Assembly: GCA_030448225.1 (NCBI GenBank)
Contig: JAUJNJ010000056.1
Location: 1-36,570, forward strand
Direction of reading: 5' to 3'
Source of the DNA: Phycisphaerae bacterium
GTDB lineage: Bacteria > Planctomycetota > Phycisphaerae > Tepidisphaerales > Tepidisphaeraceae
DNA: 36,570 bases
The stretch's first letter is position 1, and the number at the start of each line of letters is the position of its first letter. The notes beneath the pieces were generated by a model. It saw nothing but the letters and a program-made list of their open reading frames with translations. It made no database searches and was not told where the DNA came from. Of the stretch, positions 1 through 7,157 are shown piece after piece. The translations under genes and the position numbers were made by a program.

Positions 1-276
1 CAGGTGCTGACCCTCGCCCTCGCCGGCGAGTGCGGCGACGACGTGCTGCGCGAGCTGACGGTGGAGTCGGTGGAGCCGGCGCCCAACGTGTCGCGGCTGC
101 TCGTCCGCGTCGCGCTGCCGTCGGCGGGGCCGCGCTTGTCGCCCGCGGAGGTGCTCGAGCGCCTTGCCCGGGTGCACGGGCTGCTGCGGCAACTCGTGGC
201 GCGGGCGATCACGCGCAAGCGGGCGCCCGAACTCATCTTCGTCCCGGTCGCGCCGGGGGCGGAGGTGCGGCCATGA
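1..276 (+). CDS. rbfA: Ribosome-binding factor A, 3' part
   Basis: The frame is open from the first base and ends at TGA 274-276, so this is the C-terminal part of a gene that begins before the window. The visible 91 residues follow the RbfA core: a 'LTVESVEPAPNVSRLLVRV' strand pair, a helix 'EVLERLARVHGLLRQLVARA' carrying the usual basic face, and the final 'KRAPELIFVP' strand (RbfA proteins typically read R-x-x-P-E-L-x-F here). RbfA is a KH-fold protein that binds the 30S subunit and helps mature the 5' end of 16S rRNA. The stop overlaps the start of rtcB (ATGA), so the two are probably translationally coupled. In many bacteria rbfA follows infB, which would then lie just upstream. The start codon cannot be judged. 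Confidence 0.85.
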   Translation, partial: QVLTLALAGECGDDVLRELTVESVEPAPNVSRLLVRVALPSAGPRLSPAEVLERLARVHGLLRQLVARAITRKRAPELIFVPVAPGAEVRP

Positions 277-1424
277 CCGACTCACCCCAACGCGAGCCCG
301 CGTCGCTGCACGCGTGGCTGACGGGGCCGCTCGAGACGAACGTCGCGAAGATGATCGAGCGGGCGCGGCGCGGCGACGACGTGCGGCACGTCGCGATCAT
401 GCCCGACGTTCACCTCGCCAACGACGTGTGCGTCGGCACGGTAATGGCGACGAGTCGCCTGCTCTACCCGGCCGCCGTCGGCGGCGACATCGGGTGCGGC
501 ATGCTGGCCATGTCGTTCGACGCCGGCGCCGACGCGCTGGCAAAACCGGACGTCGCCGCCCGGGTGCTGAACGGCATCCGCTCGGCGGTGCCGACGCACC
601 GGCGGCACCGGTCGCGCGTCGTGCCGTTCCCGGTGGCGCTGGCGGGCGAGGCGCTGAGCCACCCGGCCCTCAAGGGGATCGCCCGCTCCGAAGCGGCCCT
701 GCAACTCGGCACGCTCGGCGGCGGGAATCACTTCGTCGAATTACAGGCGGACGACGAGGGCCGGCTGTGGCTCATGGTCCACAGCGGGTCGCGCATGATC
801 GGGCAGGCGATCCGCGGCCACCACCTCGCCCGCGCGTCGCCCGCCGGCCCCGGCGGCCTCCGCGCGGTCGACGCCGACACCGACGTCGGCCAAGCCTACG
901 CCGCCGACGTGGCCTGGGCGCGGGCGTACGCCGCGGTCAATCGCGAGGCGATCGCCGAAGCGGTGGTGACCGTTCTGCGCGACACGATTGGCGTACGCGC
1001 GGTCGAGAACTCCAGGTTCGGCTGCGATCACAACCACGTGACGCGCGAAACGCACTTCGGAGGGCCGCTCTGGGTCCACCGTAAAGGCGCCGCCCCGGCC
1101 GGCGCGGGCATGGCCGGCATCCTGCCGGGATCGATGGGCACGACGAGCTACCATTTTGAAGGTCGCGGGAACCCGGCGTCGCTGATGTCGAGCGCCCACG
1201 GCGCCGGCCGGTCGCACAGCCGCGGACTGGCCAAGCGCCGCTTCTCCGAGCGCGACCTGCTCCAGCAGATGGCCGGCGTCTGGTTCGACTACCGCATCGC
1301 CGGTTCCCTGCGCGACGAGGCGCCGAGGGTGTACCAGTCGGTGCGGGCGGTGCTCCGCGCGCAGCACGACCTCGTGCGGGTGGTGCGGACGCTGAAGCCG
1401 TTGCTCGTTTACAAAGGAGGATGA
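273..1424 (+). CDS. rtcB: RtcB-family RNA ligase (3'-phosphate/5'-OH)
   Basis: 383 residues. RtcB joins RNA 2',3'-cyclic phosphate or 3'-phosphate ends to 5'-hydroxyl ends using GTP and Mn2+, and serves tRNA or rRNA repair. Family motifs appear in order: MPDVH (43-47), GGDIGCGM (70-77, metal-binding Asp and Cys), GGGNHFVE (149-156), HSGSR (170-174), GCDHNH (250-255), HRKGA (269-273), GSMGTTSY (286-293), AHGAGR (308-313, whose His is the guanylylation site in the family), and the C-terminal VVRTLKPLLVYKGG. Length fits the bacterial family and no key residue is missing. The ATG at 273 overlaps the rbfA stop by four bases, which decides the start and implies coupling. No RtcA or archease gene is visible nearby. 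The frame is intact. Confidence 0.96.
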   Translation: MTDSPQREPASLHAWLTGPLETNVAKMIERARRGDDVRHVAIMPDVHLANDVCVGTVMATSRLLYPAAVGGDIGCGMLAMSFDAGADALAKPDVAARVLNGIRSAVPTHRRHRSRVVPFPVALAGEALSHPALKGIARSEAALQLGTLGGGNHFVELQADDEGRLWLMVHSGSRMIGQAIRGHHLARASPAGPGGLRAVDADTDVGQAYAADVAWARAYAAVNREAIAEAVVTVLRDTIGVRAVENSRFGCDHNHVTRETHFGGPLWVHRKGAAPAGAGMAGILPGSMGTTSYHFEGRGNPASLMSSAHGAGRSHSRGLAKRRFSERDLLQQMAGVWFDYRIAGSLRDEAPRVYQSVRAVLRAQHDLVRVVRTLKPLLVYKGG

Positions 1425-1482
1425 CGCAACGCGCGTCGCCCGGTGGGTCGACCGGACTAGCTGAGGTGCCCGGCGGGTGACT

Positions 1483-1521
1483 TTCCGCCCTCTCCCCGGT
1501 ACGCCGGGGAGAGGGATCGGG
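1483..1521. repeat. REP-like palindrome downstream of rtcB
   Basis: A perfect 12-bp inverted repeat, CCCTCTCCCCGG (1488-1499) and its complement (1504-1515), closed by a TACG tetraloop and followed by ATCGGGTGAGGGC. From memory, very similar CCCTCTCCCC...GGGGAGAGGG...GGGTGAGGG elements recur as intergenic repeats in planctomycetes and other GC-rich bacteria. It has no T tract, so I prefer a REP-type repeat over an intrinsic terminator. It sits between rtcB and the convergent scpB and could still act as a bidirectional barrier. Nothing else is evident in the rest of 1425-1680. Confidence 0.7.
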
Positions 1522-1680
1522 TGAGGGCGTCTGACGCTGGACGTCGCACGTCGAGTGTCGGACGTTCGTCTGCTCACCGACCGCAATGCGCTCACCCACG
1601 CCCGCCGAGCCGACTGCGACGGAAAGGGAGTGAATTGCTCGCCCGGCGAGCGAGAGAACGTCAGAGCGAAGGTTCCGCGT

Positions 1681-2492
1681 CTACTTCGCGGGCGCTTGCT
1701 GGACGGCGGACTTGTTGTCGTCGGGCTGGGGGAGGTCCTTCAGGCTGTTCAGGCCGAACAACTCGAGGAAGCGCTTCGTCGTGCCGTACAGGATCGGGCG
1801 GCCGGGTTCCTCGGCGCGGCCGGCGATTTTGACGAGGTGTTTTTCCATCAGGCTGCGGATCGTCTCGCCGCAGGCGACGCCGCGGATCGCCTCGATGTCG
1901 GCGCGGAGGATCGGCTGCTTGTACGCGATGATCGACAGCGTCTCCAGCGCGGCCTTCGTCAGCTTCGCGTCGGCTTCCTTCTGGTGGAACTTCTTCAGCA
2001 GGTCGCCGAACTCCGGCAGCGTGAGGATCTGGTAGCCGCCGGCCACCTGCTCCACGCGGAAGGCGCGGGCCGCCTCCTCGTACTGGCGGTTGAGTTCCTT
2101 GATCGCCTTGCGGAGGGCTTGGTGGTCGACAGGTCCAGCAATTCCGCGAGGCGGCCGGTGGTGAGCGGGCTGTGCGTGCTGAGGAGCAGCGCCTCGAGCG
2201 TGCGGAGGTCCACGGCGGTTTCGGCGGGGCCGTCCGCGTGGTCGGCGGGGGCGGGCGCGGGGGGGGCGGGGGCCCCCCCCCGGCCCCCCCCGACCCGGTC
2301 GCGCTGCTCGCCGTCGCGATGCTCGACCGCAGCGCCGTCGGCGGTGTTTGGGGGAGCGACTCGATCGACGGCGCCGGCCGGGCCGGCGGCACCGGGGACG
2401 GCCGGGGCGGTAGCGGCGGCGTCGTGATCCTCGCGGTCGGCCGGGGCGGTGTCGGCGGTGTCGTCTTGCAACTGCTGCTCTTGAAATGCCAT
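1681..2492 (-). CDS. scpB: Segregation and condensation protein B (one frameshift)
   Basis: ScpB pairs with ScpA and Smc to condense and segregate chromosomes. The C-terminal part reads in one frame: 'EQVAGGYQILTLPEF', 'AALETLSIIAYKQPILRADI', 'IRGVACGETIRSLMEKHLV', 'GRPILYGTTKRFLELFGL', which is the classic second winged helix. The first winged helix, 'LRTLEALLLSTHSPLTTGRL...LLDLSTT', is in another frame. The switch is near 2125-2135, where adding one C to a short C run gives a continuous product, so a lost base is likely. The ATG is at 2492 with no clear ribosome-binding site. About 95 residues before the first domain are low-complexity Ala/Pro/Asp/Gly, including long G and C runs at 2254-2290, an unusual extension for ScpB. 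A short tail follows the domain. No scpA is nearby. Confidence 0.85.
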
Positions 2493-2692
2493 GAAGTTCG
2501 ATTTCGGCGCCGCTCGCTCCGGGGCGACAGCGTGGGGCGAATCTTGAGCTTTTCGCCCGGCGTTTCAAGCCGCTGGGGCGGGAATGTGCGACGAATCACC
2601 GCGCGGAGCCGCGCGCCAATCGCCGGAGAGGCTCGTGAGAATCCCCGGGTGCGGGAGGTGAAACGGAGGAATCGGAGGGGCGGGCGCGGCGG

Positions 2693-4477
2693 TCACTCGG
2701 AGCGCACGCCTATCAGCTGTTCGCCCGAGCGGCCGGGCACGCGCGGGTCGTGAACGGACTGCAACTTCCCCTCCGAGCGACCCACCGCCTGCGTCACGCC
2801 CATCGAGCCGCGGGTTACGACGATGTGGCCGCGCTGTCGAAGCGATTCGACCACCGCGGGGTCGAGTCCCTCCTCGACAACGATCGCGTCGGGCCGCCAC
2901 TGGTGGTGGATACGCTTCGTGGCGACGGCTTCGGCGAGCGGCAGGCCGAGGTCGAGGTGGTTGATCAGCGTCTGCACGACCTGCGAGATGATCGTCGGCC
3001 CGCCGGCCGCGCCGAGCGCGAGCACCGGCCGGCCGTCCTTCAGCACGATCGTGGGGCTCATGCTTGAGAGGGGCCGTTTCCCGGGCGCCACCGCGTTCCC
3101 CTCGCCGCCGACGAGGCCGAACGCGTTGGGCACGCCGGGCTGGATGGAGAAGTCGTCCATCTGGTTGTTCATGATCACGCCGGTGCCGGGGATGACGACC
3201 TTCGAGCCGAACGTCGTGTTGACGGTGGCGGTGATCGCAACCCAGTTCCCCTCGTCATCGGCGGCCGCGATGTGCGTGGTGTGCTTGCCGTCGGCCGGAT
3301 CGCCCCCGGGGCGCGACTCGCCGAACACGTCCTGAGCGTGGCGGGGCGGTTGCCCGTGTGCGGGTACCGGCGACGCGCCCTGCGGGTCGATCCGCTCGGC
3401 GAGTGAGGCGGCGTACCCCTTGTCGACGAGGCCGCGGGGCACGCGGGTGAAGTCAGGGTCGCCGAGCCAGAACGCACGGTCGGCGAAGGCGAGTTTCATC
3501 GCCTCGGCCGTCACGTGCAGGCGCGTCGCGGGCGACTCGCGCTCGAGCGACGCGAGGTCGAACTTCTCGAGCAGGTTGAGGATCTGCTGCACGTGCACGC
3601 CGCCGGAACTCGGCGGCGGGAAGCCGACGAGCGTGTACCCGCGGTACGTGCCGACGAGCGGCTCGCGCACGCGGATCTGATAGCCGGCGAAGTCGGCGGC
3701 CGTCGCGACGCCGCCGTTCGCTCGCATCCATTCATCGACGGCCGCCGCGAAGGGCCCGCCGTAGAACCAGCCGGGCCCGTTCTCGGCGATCGCGCGGTAG
3801 CTGCGGGCGAGGTCGGGCTGGCGCAGGACGTGCCCCGCCGGCCACGGCTTGCCGCGCGCGTCGAGGAAGATCGAGGCCGACGACGCGAACTTGGAAAGAT
3901 CCGCGGCCTCGCCCGCGAGGCGCCGGGCGTAGTGGGCGTCGAGCGCGAAGCCGCGGTCGGCGACGTCGGCCGCGGGCAGGATCAGGTCGCGCAGCCCGAG
4001 GCGGCCGTGGCGCAGCGCCTCGTCGTACGCGGCGACGGAGCCGGGGACGCCGATCGCCAGCGCGCCGGTCGTGCTGGCGCCTGGGACGACCGTGCCGTCG
4101 CGGACGAACATGTCACGCGCCGCCGCGGCCGGTGCCGTCTCCCGGCCGTCGATGGCGACGAGCGTGCCGTCGGCCGATCGGATCAGGACGAAGCACCCGC
4201 CGCCGATGCCGGAGTTGTGCCCGTCGACCACCCCCAGGGTGAGTGCGGCGGCGACGGCGGCGTCGACCGCGTTGCCGCCGCGCCGGTACGCCGCCTCGCC
4301 CGCCGCGGTCGCCAGCGGGTGGACCGTGGCGATCACGCCCCGCGCCGCCGGCGCGTCGGGCGAGCGTCGCGCCGACGCCGCATCGGCCGCCGGCCTATTC
4401 GCGCCGCATCCCGCGACGGCAGTACAAATCAGCAGCAGTACCAACGTGGCGATCGTTCGCGGCATGAGGTTCTTCAC
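2693..4477 (-). CDS. ggt: Gamma-glutamyltransferase, lipoprotein form
   Basis: 594 residues from a GTG at 4477, chosen because GGAGA lies six bases upstream and the product then begins with a lipoprotein signal (hydrophobic 8-20, lipobox VAGC, Cys 24). A second possible start is the ATG at 4465. GGT hydrolyses or transfers the gamma-glutamyl group of glutathione; the proenzyme cleaves itself before a Thr that becomes the nucleophile. Conserved blocks: GGNAVDAAVAAALTLGVVDG (about 68-87), GIGGGCF (90-96), PPPSSGGVH (287-295), GKHTTH (397-402; Thr 400 is the expected nucleophile), NTTFGS, NNQMDDF (437-443), KRPLSSMSPT (467-476) and GAAGGPTI (489-496). It is complete and unbroken. The lipobox suggests it is anchored on the outer side of a membrane. 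The gap to scpB (2493-2692) holds nothing I recognise. Confidence 0.93.
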   Translation of the reverse strand: MKNLMPRTIATLVLLLICTAVAGCGANRPAADAASARRSPDAPAARGVIATVHPLATAAGEAAYRRGGNAVDAAVAAALTLGVVDGHNSGIGGGCFVLIRSADGTLVAIDGRETAPAAAARDMFVRDGTVVPGASTTGALAIGVPGSVAAYDEALRHGRLGLRDLILPAADVADRGFALDAHYARRLAGEAADLSKFASSASIFLDARGKPWPAGHVLRQPDLARSYRAIAENGPGWFYGGPFAAAVDEWMRANGGVATAADFAGYQIRVREPLVGTYRGYTLVGFPPPSSGGVHVQQILNLLEKFDLASLERESPATRLHVTAEAMKLAFADRAFWLGDPDFTRVPRGLVDKGYAASLAERIDPQGASPVPAHGQPPRHAQDVFGESRPGGDPADGKHTTHIAAADDEGNWVAITATVNTTFGSKVVIPGTGVIMNNQMDDFSIQPGVPNAFGLVGGEGNAVAPGKRPLSSMSPTIVLKDGRPVLALGAAGGPTIISQVVQTLINHLDLGLPLAEAVATKRIHHQWRPDAIVVEEGLDPAVVESLRQRGHIVVTRGSMGVTQAVGRSEGKLQSVHDPRVPGRSGEQLIGVRSE

Positions 4478-4750
4478 GCAGGTCTCCCTTGGTCGGCGTA
4501 TGGGGTCGGGGCGCGGGTGTCGCGGGAATGCGACTGAACGCGGCCGCATCATACGTCGTCGTGGCGGCGGGGCCGAGGGGCGGACCGCTCGTCGGTCGCG
4601 GGCGGACTGGGCGCGCGGCGCGGGGTCCGCAACCGGGCGTCGGCGCGCCCGGCCCTGGGCAATACCTCGCCGGGATGCGGGTATTCCGGCCCGCGGGTGC
4701 TGGCTGAGGGCGGGCGATGTTCGTTCTTGCGACAATCGGGCACGCGGTCC

Positions 4751-4780
4751 TTGACGCGGGGCGGCGGACGCCCTAAGTAT
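4751..4780 (+). promoter_or_regulatory. Candidate promoter for the RMF-like gene
   Basis: In the 364-base gap between the divergent ggt and the gene at 4842 there is TTGACG (five of six matches to a sigma-70 -35 box), then 17 bases, then TAAGTAT as a weak -10. The A+T of the -10 stands out against very GC-rich surroundings. GGAG sits nine bases before the GTG at 4842. Assignment rests on spacing only. I see no other feature in 4478-4841. Confidence 0.3.
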
Positions 4781-4841
4781 CACGCGGGGGACTTTCGCGG
4801 GCCGACCCTACACATCGCCCGACCTTACGGAGTCTTGACGC

Positions 4842-5345
4842 GTGCCCTCCAGCATATCCAAATCGCGCCTTCACAAGGCGTTCAACGAAGGCCGTCGCTC
4901 GGCCACCTCCGAGACGGCGGAAAACCCGTACGACAACGCGAAACTGCGGCAACTGTGGGACCAGGACGCGCAGCAAGCGCGCGGGGAACTGACGACGCTC
5001 GATCCCGCCGCTCGTGCCCGGCGAGACGCGCGCCCAGCGCACGCCGCGCAACCCGCCCGGCTCGGCGCGTCCAGCCCGTCCCGCGCCACGGCCGCGCAAC
5101 TCGCCCGGCTTCGGCGGGCGGGGCAGGCCGCGCGGGCGGTGACGGGCGTTCGGGCGCCTCACCGTTGTAATACTTGCGCAAGTCGGCTGACTTCAAACAA
5201 CCGTCCGGCACGCGCCGGCGTCTCGCTGATCTCCGCGTTCCCGGCACTCGTCCACGAGTGCAGCGCCCCAGACGTGGAACTGGTATGCGCTTCGCGGTCG
5301 CGGCGGCACCGCCGGATGTCGCTCGCTCGGAACGTTCCACCGTGA
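4842..5345 (+). CDS. Small protein with RMF/CrpP-like motif
   Basis: GTG start at 4842 with GGAG nine bases upstream. The first 55 residues look like a real protein: 'HKAFNEGRRSATSETAENPY' followed by 'DNAKLRQLWDQDAQQARGE'. The pattern G-R-x-A ... NPY ... LRxLW resembles the compact core of ribosome modulation factor and CrpP-type proteins (Gly-rich helix, then x-P-Y, then a helix with Trp), although Asn replaces the usual Cys before Pro. After about residue 58 this frame turns into featureless Ala/Arg sequence, ending at 5345. The +1 frame instead carries a basic Pro/Arg/Gly tail with TGA at 5140-5142, so a one-base shift near 4990-5005 is possible and the true end may be 5142. The role is unproven. 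5346-5581 shows no gene I can support. Confidence 0.45.
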   Translation: MPSSISKSRLHKAFNEGRRSATSETAENPYDNAKLRQLWDQDAQQARGELTTLDPAARARRDARPAHAAQPARLGASSPSRATAAQLARLRRAGQAARAVTGVRAPHRCNTCASRLTSNNRPARAGVSLISAFPALVHECSAPDVELVCASRSRRHRRMSLARNVPP

Positions 5346-5581
5346 ACGCACGATCGGCGAAACTTGGCCGGGTGGCGCGCGCGCATGCGGGCGGCGGAGT
5401 TCACGTGAGGAGCGGCTGGGTACCGCTGGTTCGCGGAGGAACCAGCCTTCATTCGATCGTTCAGTTGAAGGATCGCGGGCTTGAAGGGGCCGGCCGCTGA
5501 GGCGATCGAGGTGAGCGCGTCCACGCGGCACGGGTGGGGTGAGGCGCGCGTCCCACGCGCGGTCGGCTACGAGTGAACGAT

Positions 5582-5992
5582 TCAGCCGACGAGTCGGCGC
5601 AACTCGGCGAGCAGGGGGCCGATCGCGACCGGCTTGACGAGGAACGCGTCGAAGCCCGCCTCTGGCGCGCGCTCGGCGGTCTCCGCGTCGCCGTAGCCGC
5701 TCAGTGCGATGCCGGGCATCGGGTGGGACGCGCGGAGTTGCCGCATCAGTTCGATCCCGGTCGTCCCCGGAAGCCCGATGTCGCTCACCACGACCCGGCA
5801 CTGACCCTCGCCCGCGATCGCCACGGCCTGCGCGGCGGCCTGGGCGGCCATCACGACGTACCCGGCGCGGCGCAGCAGCCGCGTGAGCACGGCGAGCGTG
5901 TCGTCGTGATCGTCGACGAGAAGGACGGTTACGCCCGGCGGCGGACCTTCACCGTTGCCGCCGCCCGCGGCGCCCTCGTGTGTCGTCGTCAT
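5582..5992 (-). CDS. Single-domain response regulator (CheY-like)
   Basis: 136 residues: a flexible Gly/Pro-rich first 20 residues and then one receiver domain with no output domain. All receiver signatures are present: acidic pocket VDDHD (Asp 27, Asp 28), phospho-acceptor in VVSDIGLPGTTGIE (Asp 71), Ser 98 in IALSGYG, and Lys 120 in FLVKPV. Such proteins act by protein contact, passing a phosphoryl group from a histidine kinase within a relay or controlling a partner. No kinase is encoded in the window, so its partner is elsewhere. The gene is divergent from the lipoprotein at 6285, with 292 bases between them in which I see no further gene. The frame is intact. Confidence 0.9.
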   Translation of the reverse strand: MTTTHEGAAGGGNGEGPPPGVTVLLVDDHDDTLAVLTRLLRRAGYVVMAAQAAAQAVAIAGEGQCRVVVSDIGLPGTTGIELMRQLRASHPMPGIALSGYGDAETAERAPEAGFDAFLVKPVAIGPLLAELRRLVG

Positions 5993-6284
5993 CTCAACTC
6001 GCCCTTCCTGAGGTGCATCGATCGCGCGGCCCGGGGCGCATTGTACCGGAATTCCGCGCCGCTTCCCCCGCCGGTTACAAAAAGCCTACGGGAGGGAGAA
6101 TGCGGCCCAGAATCGTGTCCCGAACGACCACCCGGGTCCCGTCGCCGCCGGGAACGCCCGGCGGGAACCACGACTGCTGCTTTCGTCCCGTTGCCGAATC
6201 GCGTTACACTCTTGCGGCGGAGCTGCCGGAAAAGGGTTCGTCAGCGCTCCGCTCGGTCGCCAGTTCCAAAGGGGAAGAGTCGCC

Positions 6285-6827
6285 ATGCCCGACAACCTGA
6301 TGCTGCCCGTGATGTGCCTCGTCGTCGCCGTCGCGGCCGGCTGCCAGACGAATACGTCGGCACCGGCACGGTCGGAGAACCGCGTCGTCGCTGGCGGGGC
6401 GGCATCCCTCGACGGTATTCGTGCCGCGCTCAACATCGTGCCGACGGGCGTGGTGCCAGCCGACGCGAACGGCTGGACCGACGCGAAGGTGGACGTGGCG
6501 AACCGCGCCTTGGCGACCGAGGCCGTCGGCCGGGCGATCACGCTCCGGCTCCAGGTGGGGGAGGTGATCCGGTGGGAAAAGGGCCACGCGCTGAACGGCC
6601 CGACGCGCGAGGTTGACGAGCTGGCCGACGTCGACTTCTGGATCTACTTTCAGGAGCCGAGCGCTCTTGACGCCGCCCGGCTGAACCTCGGCGACCACGT
6701 GACGGTCACCGGCAAACTGACCGCCATGCGGTTCGACCAGAAGAGGCCGGGCGTGGCCGGTACCCACCTCTACGTCGAGGTCGACAACGCGGAGCTCCTG
6801 AGCCGTGAGAAAGTCGCCTCACGATGA
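6285..6827 (+). CDS. Small lipoprotein, OB-fold-like body
   Basis: 180 residues. The N-terminus is a lipoprotein signal: hydrophobic 5-18 and lipobox VAAGC with Cys 20. After a linker of about 50 residues, the body from about 80 on is strand-rich: 'TLRLQVGEVIRWEKG', 'VDFWIYFQEPSALDAARLN', 'LGDHVTVTGKLTAMRF', 'LYVEVDNAELLS'. The arrangement (a measured strand, then 'l..Gd.VtVtGkl', then a last strand ending in A-x-L) is like the OB-fold domains of small periplasmic planctomycete proteins, but I cannot name a family. GGGGAAGAG lies a few bases before the ATG. The following 330 bases carry a possible promoter for the GH127 gene. Confidence 0.7.
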   Translation: MPDNLMLPVMCLVVAVAAGCQTNTSAPARSENRVVAGGAASLDGIRAALNIVPTGVVPADANGWTDAKVDVANRALATEAVGRAITLRLQVGEVIRWEKGHALNGPTREVDELADVDFWIYFQEPSALDAARLNLGDHVTVTGKLTAMRFDQKRPGVAGTHLYVEVDNAELLSREKVASR

Positions 6828-7031
6828 CCCGACGCGGCTGTTCGGCCACAGGGCACCGCGACCGCTACAGGGGAAACGAGAGGTCCATTCACGAGAACGG
6901 AACATCGATGTGCGGCCTATCAGCGGGTGCGGCGGCCGGGTCGGCCGGTCAGCTACGCGCGTCGCCCGTTGAAACGCCGACGTTCCATCCGACGCCCGCG
7001 CCGCGGAGGAGCCGTCGCTTCTCCGCCCAAA

Positions 7032-7060
7032 TTGCGGATGGGGTGCGTCCTGCCTCTAAT
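7032..7060 (+). promoter_or_regulatory. Candidate promoter for the GH127 gene
   Basis: TTGCGG (7032-7037), 17 bases, then TCTAAT (7055-7060), a five-of-six match to TATAAT. It lies about 100 bases before the ATG at 7158, in a 330-base gap that otherwise has no gene I can support. A second -10-like TAGAAT follows shortly after. Based on motif and spacing only. Confidence 0.3.
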
Positions 7061-7157
7061 GACCCTGCACGCGACGCCGCATCGGTCTAGCTCGCGGCTA
7101 GAATGGGAAATTTGGATTCGGCCGCGGCATTCGCATCACGGTCGGCAAGGTGGTGAT

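Noticed and set aside
5159..5581. Several open frames between the RMF-like gene and the response regulator
   Set aside because: None has a motif, a hydrophobic segment or a ribosome-binding site, and no two frames join into a recognisable family.
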